7,741 nucleotides of DNA from Fidelibacterota bacterium (GCA_024277405.1 JAJRVI010000160.1:1-7741); one strand, 5' to 3'; positions 1 through 7,484 are shown, counted from the first letter of the stretch. The notes: generated by a model from the sequence alone, not told the origin. Translations and numbers: made by a program.

Positions 1-264
1 CCAGCGTTCCCAGAAGCGGGCGAAGAGCTCGGGAGCGAGCACGGAGAGGCGTAGCCGGAGCTTTCCGCTGGCCCTGGGATTGCCCAGGGGATGGAGGGAG
101 AAGGGGCGGCGGCCGAGTTTGGGGGAGTGGAGGAGCTTTCCCAGGGAGCGGTCCCCACGGGAGACGAGCCCCAGGAAGGCCCCGTGTAGCCTTTCCGGGG
201 TGACCCCCTCCGGGAGCAGCTTCCCCCGAAACTCTAGCACCACTGCGTAGGGGCCAGGGTTCAT
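1..264 (-). CDS. cas6: Cas6-like CRISPR RNA endoribonuclease, N-terminal 88 residues (3' end outside window)
   Basis: The reading frame opens with ATG at 264-262 and runs without a stop to base 1, giving 88 codons. The predicted protein starts MNPGPYAVVLEFRGKLLPEG, followed by RLHGAFLGLV (25-34), LLHSPK (44-49) and RRPFSLHPLG (52-61). This layout is that of the first ferredoxin-like fold of Cas6: a beta strand, an 'lHgaFl' helix, an 'lH' motif, then a 'kpFtvSpL'-like strand. His46 is a candidate catalytic residue, since Cas6 enzymes often use a histidine here, but this is not proven. Cas6 cuts precursor crRNA within the repeat and supplies crRNAs to the Csm complex. The start codon overlaps the stop of the upstream CARF-HEPN gene as ATGA, with an AGGAAGG ribosome site just before it, so it is translationally coupled to the operon. 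Third-position GC is about 83% by hand count. The C-terminal half, with the Gly-rich loop, is not visible, so the family call rests on the N terminus plus context. Confidence 0.82.
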   Translation of the reverse strand, partial: MNPGPYAVVLEFRGKLLPEGVTPERLHGAFLGLVSRGDRSLGKLLHSPKLGRRPFSLHPLGNPRASGKLRLRLSVLAPELFARFWERW

Positions 265-1487
265 CCGCCTTCCTGGAGGTCACAGAACTTGGGGAATCTC
301 ACTGGTTTGAGGTCAAGGGCTAGGATCTCCGCCGCTTCCTGGACGAATCCGAAAGCGAGTTCCTTGGCTTTTTCCCATTCCTCTTCGCCTATGGGACTTA
401 AGCCGTGGGTGAGGAACGACCGGTTGCGATATCCCATTAACTCCCTAAGGCGTTTTTCCCACCTTTCCGCAAACAATTCTCCCAGCGGATCGCATAACGA
501 ATCTAAAATACGGTAGGAATCCAATAATCCTGCGGTCGCTTTCCCTTTTTCCTTTACCTGCCCGATGAACTCTTCCCGCAAAGGCTCGGGGATCTGCGTG
601 GGGTCAAACTCTCCTGTATCCAAATTGTATTCCCGTAATAACCGCAATTGAGCCAAGATCTCCACTGCTCGATACAACCGAAGGAGCGCATCGTCAAACA
701 GGCCGTTTTCAGCCCTCCGCATGGCACTTCCGAGGAGGTCAGAGACTAACTTGTAGGAGGGGGTTTCCTTCCCAACGATTTGTGCCAAGGTCTCCACGTG
801 CTTGGGGCAGCATCGGGCCACCGCCCGGATCACCTCCAGGGCTTCCTCGTATTGGAAGTTATCCCACAGGCGGAAAGCGCGGCTCAGCACCAAGAAGTTT
901 TGAACCCGTGTCCTTTTGTCGCTGGGGAGGGGAGGCGGGGTTTTTAGTCCGTGTTCCAACAATTCTTCCAGGGCTCTGAAATCGTGCGAATCGAAGAGGA
1001 TCTCCGCTTCACGTTCGAGCTGATAAAATCGGACGGAGGCTAGCATTACTGCAACGGGGCTTTCGGTCCCAGAGATGACTTTTATGGTGTCTTTCCTGGG
1101 TCCGGTGACGAGTTCCAATTGCCATCCCAAGTGTAGGGCCGCTATCACGAGCGCTGCGGACATGGTCTTTGTGCCGCCGGTGTAGTCGGCTATTTTCCGG
1201 GTAGGGGACAAGCGGGCTGTTGCCGCTTCCATCGCTTCGATCATCAGCTGAAAACACATGTCCATGTCGTCCGGATCAGGGAGGTCTACGATCTCAAAGG
1301 ATCCTTCCTCGAGATGTGCTTCCTTTACTATGGGCGGTCCCTTATCCGTTGTCTCCAACAATTGGCGTTTGCTACCGCCCTTGGGGGAGGTGGACGCGAG
1401 GAAAAGGACGTAATCCGGTTTCCCAGACCGGATTGCGTTCAATATCGGGGCGGGCTCCCCTCCGACCGTTATGGCGAGGACCTTCAC
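261..1487 (-). CDS. CARF-HEPN ancillary ribonuclease, Cas02710 (TIGR02710) / Csm6-like family
   Basis: Predicted cyclic-oligoadenylate-activated RNase of a type III CRISPR system. The 408-residue protein starts with a Rossmann-like CARF domain: MKVLAITVGGEPAPILNAI at the N terminus, then FLASTSPKGGSK. The conserved ligand-loop motif DYTGGTKTM is at 101-109. A helical linker follows (about 150-250), then a helical HEPN domain with the family-typical segment DDALLRLYRAVEILAQ. The HEPN active-site motif is YRNRSFLTHG; Arg354 or Arg356 with His361 gives the R-X4-6-H pattern, and Asn355 is the usual polar neighbour. Length fits the family. The start is GTG at 1487, immediately after the csm5 TAG stop, behind an AAGGAGGTG ribosome site, so translation is coupled. 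It occupies the operon slot where csm6 normally sits. Third-position GC in a 59-codon sample near the 3' part is about 56%, well below its neighbours, suggesting a separate history. Which cyclic oligoadenylate it senses (cA4 or cA6) cannot be read from the sequence. Confidence 0.9.
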   Translation of the reverse strand: MKVLAITVGGEPAPILNAIRSGKPDYVLFLASTSPKGGSKRQLLETTDKGPPIVKEAHLEEGSFEIVDLPDPDDMDMCFQLMIEAMEAATARLSPTRKIADYTGGTKTMSAALVIAALHLGWQLELVTGPRKDTIKVISGTESPVAVMLASVRFYQLEREAEILFDSHDFRALEELLEHGLKTPPPLPSDKRTRVQNFLVLSRAFRLWDNFQYEEALEVIRAVARCCPKHVETLAQIVGKETPSYKLVSDLLGSAMRRAENGLFDDALLRLYRAVEILAQLRLLREYNLDTGEFDPTQIPEPLREEFIGQVKEKGKATAGLLDSYRILDSLCDPLGELFAERWEKRLRELMGYRNRSFLTHGLSPIGEEEWEKAKELAFGFVQEAAEILALDLKPVRFPKFCDLQEGG

Positions 1488-2600
1488 CTACACCTCCTTC
1501 CAGTGGATCCACACCCAGCCCAGGGGGGCGACCGGGCGTCCCTGGGCATCGACTACCACCCGGCGCGAACGGGGAAATTCCTCCGGCGGTGTCTGCACCC
1601 TTGTCCGAGGGGCCTGGCCGAGTCGGTAGCGCCGGTGTATTTCCGGCCATTGCGGGTCCTTTTTGAGCGGAGCCCCGATGGTGGTCCCCTCCCAGCCGGT
1701 CCCGAAACCCAACTGCAGCGGGAAACCACTGCCGGGTTGCTTCTTCAGGTCGCTTATGCGTTTGAGAAATGGATAGACTAGGTCTTTAAAGCCAGCTTCC
1801 TGCCAAAACCTGATCTCGCATTCCAGTCGTTCCTTCGCCCGCTGTCGTGCGAGCTCGGGGATCGAGGTGAGCCAATCCCGATGATCGAAGGGAAAGCCGC
1901 GGGAGCGAGAGGCCCAGTTCGAAAACAGGGTCTCGTCGACAGTGATCGCCACGGGAAAGGTGCTCTCGGGCTTTAGCGCTTCCACCGAGATCGGGGCAGC
2001 GCCACCACGTCTGGCCCAGACCCGCACCCGGTAGATCCCCAGAACCGCGGTGTCCTGTGAGCGCGAGTCGCTTACGCGGAGGGCCCGTAAGAGGTCGTGA
2101 TGGGGGCTTTTTCTGCCCCTTTCGGGGTCGCGGCCGAAGATCTCCGCTTCCAGATCTTGAGCGGCGAATTTCGGTTTGTCTCCCAAACGCACCCGGGACA
2201 GCGAGAGCCCGAGGTTTTTCCAGGCATGCCAGGCGATCACAGTGCGTAGAGCCCCTTTCAAGCTCGAGCCGGGGATGTACGGCCGATCGTGGGGATCTTT
2301 TATGGCTTCACGGAATTGTTCTCCTGCCGGGGTGCCGGGGAGGACATAGCGGATGTAAGGGGCGTCCTCCCGCAGGTCCTCCGGTTTCAAGAGTTGACCC
2401 GGCGGTGTGCGCAGAAGCTGCGTCACGATCTCGGGATCCGCGGCGTAAAGCTCCTCGGCTAAGCCGTCGAGGTCTATCCTCCAAGTGCGCCCGGTGTGGC
2501 AGACGTAGTCGAACCCCTCAGTGAGGATATGGCCAGTCCCGATATGCAGTGGCGTGAGCACCTCGACCTCGAGTTCGATCCGTTTCATCAAATGGCTCAT
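1488..2600 (-). CDS. csm5: Type III-A CRISPR RAMP protein Csm5
   Basis: Csm5 is the single-copy RAMP (Cas7-like) subunit that caps the 3' end of the crRNA in the Csm complex; it has also been linked to crRNA 3' maturation. The 370-residue protein shows the RAMP entry motif LTPLHIGTGH (15-24), the hallmark RPYIPGSSLKGALRT (106-120), and a Gly-rich motif LGFGTGWEGTTIG (297-309) typical of Csm5. Length fits the family (about 350-400). The start chosen is ATG at 2600, which overlaps the csm4 TGA stop as ATGA and has GGGAGGTG a few bases upstream. An in-frame ATG at 2588 would give a protein shorter by four residues, but its spacing to the ribosome site is worse. The stop abuts the GTG of the CARF-HEPN gene with no gap. 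Csm3 paralogues share the PGSSLKG motif, but length, the Gly-rich motif and gene order favour Csm5. Confidence 0.95.
   Translation of the reverse strand: MSHLMKRIELEVEVLTPLHIGTGHILTEGFDYVCHTGRTWRIDLDGLAEELYAADPEIVTQLLRTPPGQLLKPEDLREDAPYIRYVLPGTPAGEQFREAIKDPHDRPYIPGSSLKGALRTVIAWHAWKNLGLSLSRVRLGDKPKFAAQDLEAEIFGRDPERGRKSPHHDLLRALRVSDSRSQDTAVLGIYRVRVWARRGGAAPISVEALKPESTFPVAITVDETLFSNWASRSRGFPFDHRDWLTSIPELARQRAKERLECEIRFWQEAGFKDLVYPFLKRISDLKKQPGSGFPLQLGFGTGWEGTTIGAPLKKDPQWPEIHRRYRLGQAPRTRVQTPPEEFPRSRRVVVDAQGRPVAPLGWVWIHWKEV
1491..1499 (-). promoter_or_regulatory. Ribosome binding site of the CARF-HEPN gene inside csm5
   Basis: The minus strand reads AAGGAGGTG within the last codons of csm5, followed by TAG (csm5 stop) and directly by the GTG start at 1487. 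This strong site decides the non-ATG start and couples the ancillary nuclease to csm5 translation. Confidence 0.88.
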
Positions 2601-3658
2601 TCGGCACCTCCCAGGGAGAACAGGGCGGCGAGGCCATAGCGCCAGACGGGATGGGGAAGGAGGGGCTGTTTAGTTTCCACGTGAATGGGGCCGACATCCA
2701 CCAGCTGGCCCATGACATTTTCCCCCGCTTGCAGCACAGAGCCCTCGGCGAGCATCGTGATGGGGCGCCGGCGGAACTGGCCGTGAGGAGAAGAGGTCCA
2801 GCCCCGGACCTCCTCCAGCCGGTACCCCGGGGCGTCCCGGAGGACGTGGGGGATTTCGTTGGGCCGGGGGTTGTAGCGGGAAAGGAGGAGGGCCGGCTTT
2901 CCCGGCACTGGATCCGGCCAGCTGAATTCGTCCATTAGTTCCGGTTCGAATATCCCATAGCCATAAGTGCGCTCGCCGCCGATCCCGGAGTGGGACAGGG
3001 CCCGCAGTGCGAGCTCGAAGGCCTCCTTGAAGACATGATCGCCGCAAGTGCGGTCCGGATCCCGCCAGATCACCCCGAACCAGAGGCCCGCGTTCTCGGC
3101 GAAATCCACCCGACCCACGTGGAACAGGTTCGAAGCAGACGAAACCCGGTCCAAAACCACCCGGGGGATCCTGTGTTCCTTCCAGATAGGTTTCTCTTCG
3201 GGGGGCACCTCCTTTTCCTCGTCTTTGGTCACGAGTATTTGAGTGCCCCTCCAGATGCTGTTCTCGATGATCTCCGCAAGTTCCGTGCCCTTCGCCATGG
3301 ACCGCAGCACCGCCTCCGAGACGAACTGGGTCTTCTTCCATTTTTTGCGGAGATCGTCGGGGAGCCCGGCGCCGAGTTCATACTCCGAGGGTTTAGGGAA
3401 GAGTAGCACGCTCTTGCAAAAGGGAAAAGCGGAGGTGATGAGGAACGGGGGATCGGCCGGGGCAAGGGTTCCATCACGAGCGCGGGGGAAGGCGGAGACC
3501 CAGTGGTCGGGATCTTGTCCCAGGGAGATCCATGTGGCGAGGAGGGCGGAGAAGATGGTATCGGCGGGGATCTTCACGTGCACGCCCTCGGTTCCGATGC
3601 CATACTTCCCCACGTGGATCCCCTGGGGAAAGACGAGCTTATAGACCGTTACACCCAT
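2597..3658 (-). CDS. csm4: Type III-A CRISPR RAMP protein Csm4
   Basis: Csm4 is the Cas5-like RAMP subunit that holds the 5' handle of the crRNA and docks Cas10 at the base of the Csm complex. The 353-residue protein starts MGVTVYKLVFPQGIHVG, a typical Csm4 first strand. It carries the Gly-rich RAMP loop SGIGGERTYGYGIF (about 224-237), a GWTSSPHGQFRRR segment, and the family-typical C-terminal motif HPVWRYGLAALFSL (336-349). The start is ATG at 3658, with GGGAGG at 3665-3670 as ribosome site inside the 12-bp gap after csm3. Its stop overlaps the csm5 start. It is slightly longer than many Csm4 proteins; part of the extra length is a Lys/Glu-rich stretch near residues 140-165 (DEEKEVPPEEKPIWKEH), probably a surface loop. 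No nuclease residues are expected in this subunit. Confidence 0.95.
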   Translation of the reverse strand: MGVTVYKLVFPQGIHVGKYGIGTEGVHVKIPADTIFSALLATWISLGQDPDHWVSAFPRARDGTLAPADPPFLITSAFPFCKSVLLFPKPSEYELGAGLPDDLRKKWKKTQFVSEAVLRSMAKGTELAEIIENSIWRGTQILVTKDEEKEVPPEEKPIWKEHRIPRVVLDRVSSASNLFHVGRVDFAENAGLWFGVIWRDPDRTCGDHVFKEAFELALRALSHSGIGGERTYGYGIFEPELMDEFSWPDPVPGKPALLLSRYNPRPNEIPHVLRDAPGYRLEEVRGWTSSPHGQFRRRPITMLAEGSVLQAGENVMGQLVDVGPIHVETKQPLLPHPVWRYGLAALFSLGGAE

Positions 3659-3664
3659 CGCTCG

Positions 3665-3670
3665 CCTCCC
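3665..3670 (-). promoter_or_regulatory. Ribosome binding site of csm4
   Basis: The minus strand reads GGGAGG directly after the csm3 stop and six bases before the csm4 ATG at 3658. It occupies half of the 12-bp intergenic gap. Confidence 0.8.
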
Positions 3671-4480
3671 TCAGAGACCAAGGGCGGCCTTGATCTTTTG
3701 GATGACCTCCTGTTTCTTAGCAACGATATCGCTGATGCTCTCGAACTCGCCTATGGGGGTGGGGGCTTCGAAGTAATCCTCCCTCCGCCGCAAAACGATA
3801 CGGATGTTTCGGAAGGCCACCTTCCCCGAACCCCGTGACCCGAGGCCGCCCAGGTAGTCGTGCTCCAACAATTGCATGCCCTCGAATACCACCGCCAGTC
3901 TGTCCACGTCCTCCGCGGGATCCACCTTTCCATCGCCGGAGTTGAAAATGGCGTAAACCATTTCTCCTGGAGTAAAGACGGCCCCGGCGGGCACACGTTC
4001 AATGGTCCTTGGATTGGCCGCTGAGGTGATGCGATCTATGGAGACCTCGGTTTTCAATTCGGCGTAGGAACGCTCAAGCGAAAGTGCATTCAGGGTTTGA
4101 GCGCTATCCTCGCTCAAGAGCACGTCGCGCACCAGGAGCCGTGTCTGGAGGCTGAAAGTCTCCTCAGCGGGGACACCGAACACCTGACAAACGGCGCAAT
4201 CGCGATAGCTTTCTTCATTATCGCAGGTGTGGATCCATGTCCGCGCGATTTTTCTATTGATCGGAAGCTGGTATTGCTTCTCCAAAAGCGAGCGGATCTT
4301 CCCTTTGAGAGATGAGCCGGGGATATAAGGCCGCTGTGTCACCGGGTCGCGTACGATCTCCTTGTCCACCCCGCCGATCTGGATCCCCCCACCGGTGCCC
4401 CCGATGTGAAGTCCAGTGAGGGCGTGGACCTCAAATCCGATAAAAATTCTCCCTTCAGCCCAGAATTTCTTTTCCTGCAC
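3671..4480 (-). CDS. csm3: Type III-A CRISPR RAMP protein Csm3 (target-RNA cleaving backbone subunit)
   Basis: Csm3 is the Cas7-family backbone subunit, present in several copies along the crRNA, and cuts target RNA at 6-nt intervals. The 269-residue protein has LTGLHIGGTGG (21-31), then GGVDKEIVRDP (36-46), in which Asp39 matches the catalytic aspartate of known Csm3 proteins (Asp32/33). The RAMP hallmark RPYIPGSSLKGKIRSLLE is at 50-67. A His/Cys cluster at His84, Cys86, Cys95 and Cys98 fits the Csm3 zinc site. The Gly-rich loop LGGLGSRGSGKV is at 210-221. The start is GTG at 4480, placed by the N-terminal strand and by an AAGGGGG ribosome site six bases upstream. The gap from csm2 is 11 bp. 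All active-site features look intact, so target-RNA cleavage should work. Confidence 0.97.
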   Translation of the reverse strand: MQEKKFWAEGRIFIGFEVHALTGLHIGGTGGGIQIGGVDKEIVRDPVTQRPYIPGSSLKGKIRSLLEKQYQLPINRKIARTWIHTCDNEESYRDCAVCQVFGVPAEETFSLQTRLLVRDVLLSEDSAQTLNALSLERSYAELKTEVSIDRITSAANPRTIERVPAGAVFTPGEMVYAIFNSGDGKVDPAEDVDRLAVVFEGMQLLEHDYLGGLGSRGSGKVAFRNIRIVLRRREDYFEAPTPIGEFESISDIVAKKQEVIQKIKAALGL

Positions 4481-4486
4481 CGCCTA

Positions 4487-4493
4487 CCCCCTT
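4487..4493 (-). promoter_or_regulatory. Ribosome binding site of csm3
   Basis: The minus strand reads AAGGGGG, overlapping the TAA stop of csm2 and ending six bases before the GTG at 4480. It supports the GTG as the csm3 start. Confidence 0.75.
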
Positions 4494-4899
4494 ATTTCTC
4501 CTTCCCACCGTGAGCCCGGTGGTAAGCTACGATGGCCTCGAAGAACTCCAGGAACCGGGCGAACCGCCCGCGGATCTCCTGGGGATTACTCCCTTGGACC
4601 ACTACATCCACCGCTTGGCTGAGGACATCGGAAAGCGGTTTCACCTCACGATTGCGAGCAGCCCGATACGCCATCTTCGGCTTCAGCAGGTGTATCCGGT
4701 GGATGGCTGTCTCGGGATCAGAATGGAAAAGGGAACCGATGAGATGTGCCTCATCGTAGATGGCCCTGATCTGGGCGGCTTTCAGTGATCTGGAGAGTTC
4801 CTTTCCCAGTTGCTCCGCTATTTGAACAAGGAGATCGCCCGATCTCACATCACAAATGATTTTCTCAAGATCGGCCCTTGAAACGGCTGTCTGTGGCAT
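4492..4899 (-). CDS. csm2: Type III-A CRISPR small subunit Csm2
   Basis: Csm2 is the small helical subunit that forms the second filament of the Csm complex along the crRNA-target duplex. The 135-residue protein is all-helical in appearance and of normal family length. Conserved Csm2 blocks are ELSRSLKAAQIRAIYDE (34-50), LLKPKMAYRAAR (71-82) and a C-terminal FEAIVAYHRAHGG (120-132). The start is ATG at 4899, one base after the cas10 TGA stop; the AGGAGGG ribosome site lies over the last codons and stop of cas10, so translation is coupled. It has no catalytic role in the family. Identity is secure from the motifs and from its position between cas10 and csm3. Confidence 0.95.
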   Translation of the reverse strand: MPQTAVSRADLEKIICDVRSGDLLVQIAEQLGKELSRSLKAAQIRAIYDEAHLIGSLFHSDPETAIHRIHLLKPKMAYRAARNREVKPLSDVLSQAVDVVVQGSNPQEIRGRFARFLEFFEAIVAYHRAHGGKEK

Positions 4900-4900
4900 C

Positions 4901-7480
4901 TCACCCTCCTTTCCTCGTGGCTAGCTCGGCCCAGCGGGCCGCTAGGGCCAGCCGGGCGATGTTCCTGCCAAAGCCATCTCCTGCGAGAGCTTCCCTCAGC
5001 TCGAGAAGGGCCCGACGGGCGTCTTCGTCAGCCTTTTCAACGCGGTCGAGCATGCGGGAGAGCCAATAGGCCGCATGCCAGTTCCAGGGTCCCTTTTCGC
5101 CCCGCTGGGACCGCTCCTCGCAGTACCAGTGGTAAAACCTCTGCACGCGCCCCAGGAGCCCCCGGGGGAGTCTTTCTTCCTTCACCAGCTCCTCCAGCCT
5201 CTCGGCCCAGTCCGAGGCTGTGCCCTCCTGTTCGTCGTAGCCAAACTCCTCCCAGGGGAGGGCGATTCCTAGAAACGTAAAGCCATCCTTCTCCCTCCCG
5301 CCCCCTCGCTTGACGGCCTTGGCGGATTCCTCAACCCTCAACGCGTCTTCGGCCGCGAGGTACAACGGGTATTTCTCATGGACCAGTGCTATCCCCCCGG
5401 AGATCCCGAGCTCCTCGCGTCCGGTGAACTTCCGTAGGTCCCGTCGGATCCTCTGGGCGAGCTCCACCACCGCGTCCCAGGAACCCACGAAGAAGAGATC
5501 GTCCCCGCCGGAGTAGACCGTGTAGATGCGTTGCCAACCCTTCTCGTGTTCCCGGTTCACCACGCGGGCGATTTGCTCCACCCAGCCCTCGAAGAAGACG
5601 GTAAGGAGGAAGCTCAGGGTGGAGATCCGCGAGAGGGTAGCGTACATCCCGAGCCCTTTGGAGAAGATCCTCCCCAGGTTGTCCATGTCCATGCGCAAGA
5701 CCCCCAGATACGGCGCCCCCTTCGATTGGCGCGTCAGGATCCCGAAGTGCTTTAGGTTCCCCACCTCAGGGGCACCCGCTTCCCCGCTGCGGAGCATCCC
5801 CTCGATCTCGCGTCTCTCTTCACCATCGGATACGGTGGGTACCACGTTCACCAGGAACCTCCGGCCCACAGCCAGCTTCGGGGCAGTCGGGAGATCTTCA
5901 TCGTCTACCAGGGCGAACAATGTGGCCGGCCGCTCGGGAGGCAGTTCCTTTGGGGATCTCTTTACTGCCACTTTCGCCCCGAAAGAGGCCAGGAGATCCT
6001 CGAAGGTGTGAGGGTCCTTCTCGGGCAGCGGCCGCGACGGTATGTGCCCGAGGAAAAGATACCGCGCCCTCACCAGGTCCCGACCGAGCTGGCGGAACCC
6101 TTTGCAATTCGGACAGAAGAGAACGTCGTCCACTTCATCCACCAAGTCTCTCGAAGTCTCGACGCCGCATACATCACATACCACCAACTTGGGATCGGCT
6201 TCGCCTGCCGCGCCTCCGAACCCCCTGGGGGAGAAAAGATTTTTCAGCAGTTCATCCGGTAGTTCCGAGAACCTCCTGTCCTTGCTCTGTTCTAGCTCCT
6301 CCCTCAGTTTCTCTTCCTTTGCGGCAAGGCCGCCGCTCCGGAGCCGGAAGTCGTCTGGCACAAGCTCCACGTAGGCTAGGCCGAGGTAGAGGGGCATACC
6401 GTGGACTTTACACAGCCGTTCGTTTATCTCACGACGGAGTTCACCCAGCCTCTCCCCGGCCGAAGACGGAACGATGAGGGTGAAACCGCCACCGCCGATG
6501 TAGAGGGCGTTGGTGATGGGAAGTCCGAGCTCCCGCAGGAGCCAGCGGGCGATGGCCTCGGTGAGTATCTGGAGATAAAAGCTCCGCGCCCTGAGCGAAG
6601 CTGCCGCCCCCTCGGGGTTGTGCAGTGAGTAGAGAAACCGCTGGATCCCCGAGAGGTCGCCGGCCAAAAGCCCCGCCACCGGCCGGTCCTGTGGCCAAGG
6701 TTCCACCTTTATGGCGGCCAGAAGGCCATCTACATTGTCCTCGGAAAGGGACCCCGTCAGGTGGACGGAGTGGGCCAAACAGGCGGCCAGGGCGGCGGTA
6801 GTGTGGAGGTGGGCGAATAGGGAAACGTCCGGCTCCGAGTGCCAATAGGCCGAGGGGACACACCACGTGTAGTCCCGCAGAAGATAGAACATCGACTCGA
6901 GATACACGTCGATGGTTGCGTCCCCGGAGCTGTAGACGTTTTGGATAGAGCGTGCCGCGTCTTTGAGTCCCTCCCACAAGGAAGAAACCCCTCCGACATC
7001 GGGCTCGGCTTTCGGGAAGAGGGTATCGGGATCGAGGGAAAGCTTCCTCGCCGGGAACCAAAGCTTGGCAACCCATTGGCGTTCCTCTGGAGGAATTTCC
7101 AGGAGCTTTGCGGGATCGGGGATCCGGCCGAAGGGCGAGAGCAGCCCCTTGGCTCTGGGCGCTTCCTCATCCCTTGTCTCCCGTTCCCCGGAGGAGAGGC
7201 GGTCTGCGAGGGCAACTAGCTTGACGGGAAGTCCGAGGTCTTCAATGGGGCGCACCAGTTTCCCGTCCTCCCGTTCTCCGTGGTGCCAGCCCACCGGAGC
7301 AAGGGCGGCATGCCAATGTGCAGGGGTGTATCCCTCCACGAAACGCTTACCCACCTCGGCATGGGCGTACCCCCCCGGGGCGACCTCTCCGGCGAGCCTC
7401 CCCAGCTTGCCCACATCGTGTAACAGACCGGCCAAGGCGGCCTTATACACTTGCTCGTGATGCCCTTCCAATTCGCTCAC
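4901..7480 (-). CDS. cas10: Cas10/Csm1, type III-A effector large subunit with HD nuclease and cyclase domains
   Basis: Cas10 is the large subunit of the Csm complex. Target-RNA binding turns on an HD-domain ssDNase and a palm domain that makes cyclic oligoadenylate from ATP. The 859-residue protein shows, in order: the HD domain with LLHDVGKLGRLAG (His21, Asp22), WHHGE (His66, His67) and ADRLSSGERE (Asp93); a first, degenerate palm domain with YIGGGGF (329-332 Gly); a zinc ribbon with Cys435, Cys438, Cys456 and Cys459 (CDVC...CPNC); and the second palm domain with RMDMDNLG (Asp598, Asp600) and the cyclase motif YSGGDDLFF (GGDD 658-661). A Csm1-type GISGGIALVHEKYPLYLAAE stretch follows, then a helical C-terminal domain. 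The start is GTG at 7480, supported by an exceptionally strong AAAGGAGGTGA ribosome site seven bases upstream-end to start. Both active sites are intact. Third-position GC is about 85% in a 34-codon sample. Confidence 0.98.
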   Translation of the reverse strand: MSELEGHHEQVYKAALAGLLHDVGKLGRLAGEVAPGGYAHAEVGKRFVEGYTPAHWHAALAPVGWHHGEREDGKLVRPIEDLGLPVKLVALADRLSSGERETRDEEAPRAKGLLSPFGRIPDPAKLLEIPPEERQWVAKLWFPARKLSLDPDTLFPKAEPDVGGVSSLWEGLKDAARSIQNVYSSGDATIDVYLESMFYLLRDYTWCVPSAYWHSEPDVSLFAHLHTTAALAACLAHSVHLTGSLSEDNVDGLLAAIKVEPWPQDRPVAGLLAGDLSGIQRFLYSLHNPEGAAASLRARSFYLQILTEAIARWLLRELGLPITNALYIGGGGFTLIVPSSAGERLGELRREINERLCKVHGMPLYLGLAYVELVPDDFRLRSGGLAAKEEKLREELEQSKDRRFSELPDELLKNLFSPRGFGGAAGEADPKLVVCDVCGVETSRDLVDEVDDVLFCPNCKGFRQLGRDLVRARYLFLGHIPSRPLPEKDPHTFEDLLASFGAKVAVKRSPKELPPERPATLFALVDDEDLPTAPKLAVGRRFLVNVVPTVSDGEERREIEGMLRSGEAGAPEVGNLKHFGILTRQSKGAPYLGVLRMDMDNLGRIFSKGLGMYATLSRISTLSFLLTVFFEGWVEQIARVVNREHEKGWQRIYTVYSGGDDLFFVGSWDAVVELAQRIRRDLRKFTGREELGISGGIALVHEKYPLYLAAEDALRVEESAKAVKRGGGREKDGFTFLGIALPWEEFGYDEQEGTASDWAERLEELVKEERLPRGLLGRVQRFYHWYCEERSQRGEKGPWNWHAAYWLSRMLDRVEKADEDARRALLELREALAGDGFGRNIARLALAARWAELATRKGG
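4904..4910 (-). promoter_or_regulatory. Ribosome binding site of csm2 inside the end of cas10
   Basis: The minus strand reads AGGAGGG, then TGA (cas10 stop), G and ATG (csm2 start). The site lies within the final codons of cas10, so ribosomes finishing cas10 would be placed to start csm2. Confidence 0.85.
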
Positions 7481-7484
7481 ACCT

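Noticed and set aside
2586..2588. Alternative ATG start for csm5
   Set aside because: The upstream ATG at 2600 has the ATGA overlap with csm4 and better spacing from GGGAGGTG. The difference is only four residues.
2670..3341. A 223-codon open frame on the minus strand and many other long frames on both strands, such as 1314-1781, 2057-2524, 5526-6011 and 5920-6477 on the plus strand
   Set aside because: They overlap the csm and cas10 genes in other frames, have low-complexity Pro/Arg/Ser/Gly-rich translations typical of GC-rich shadows, and show no family motifs.
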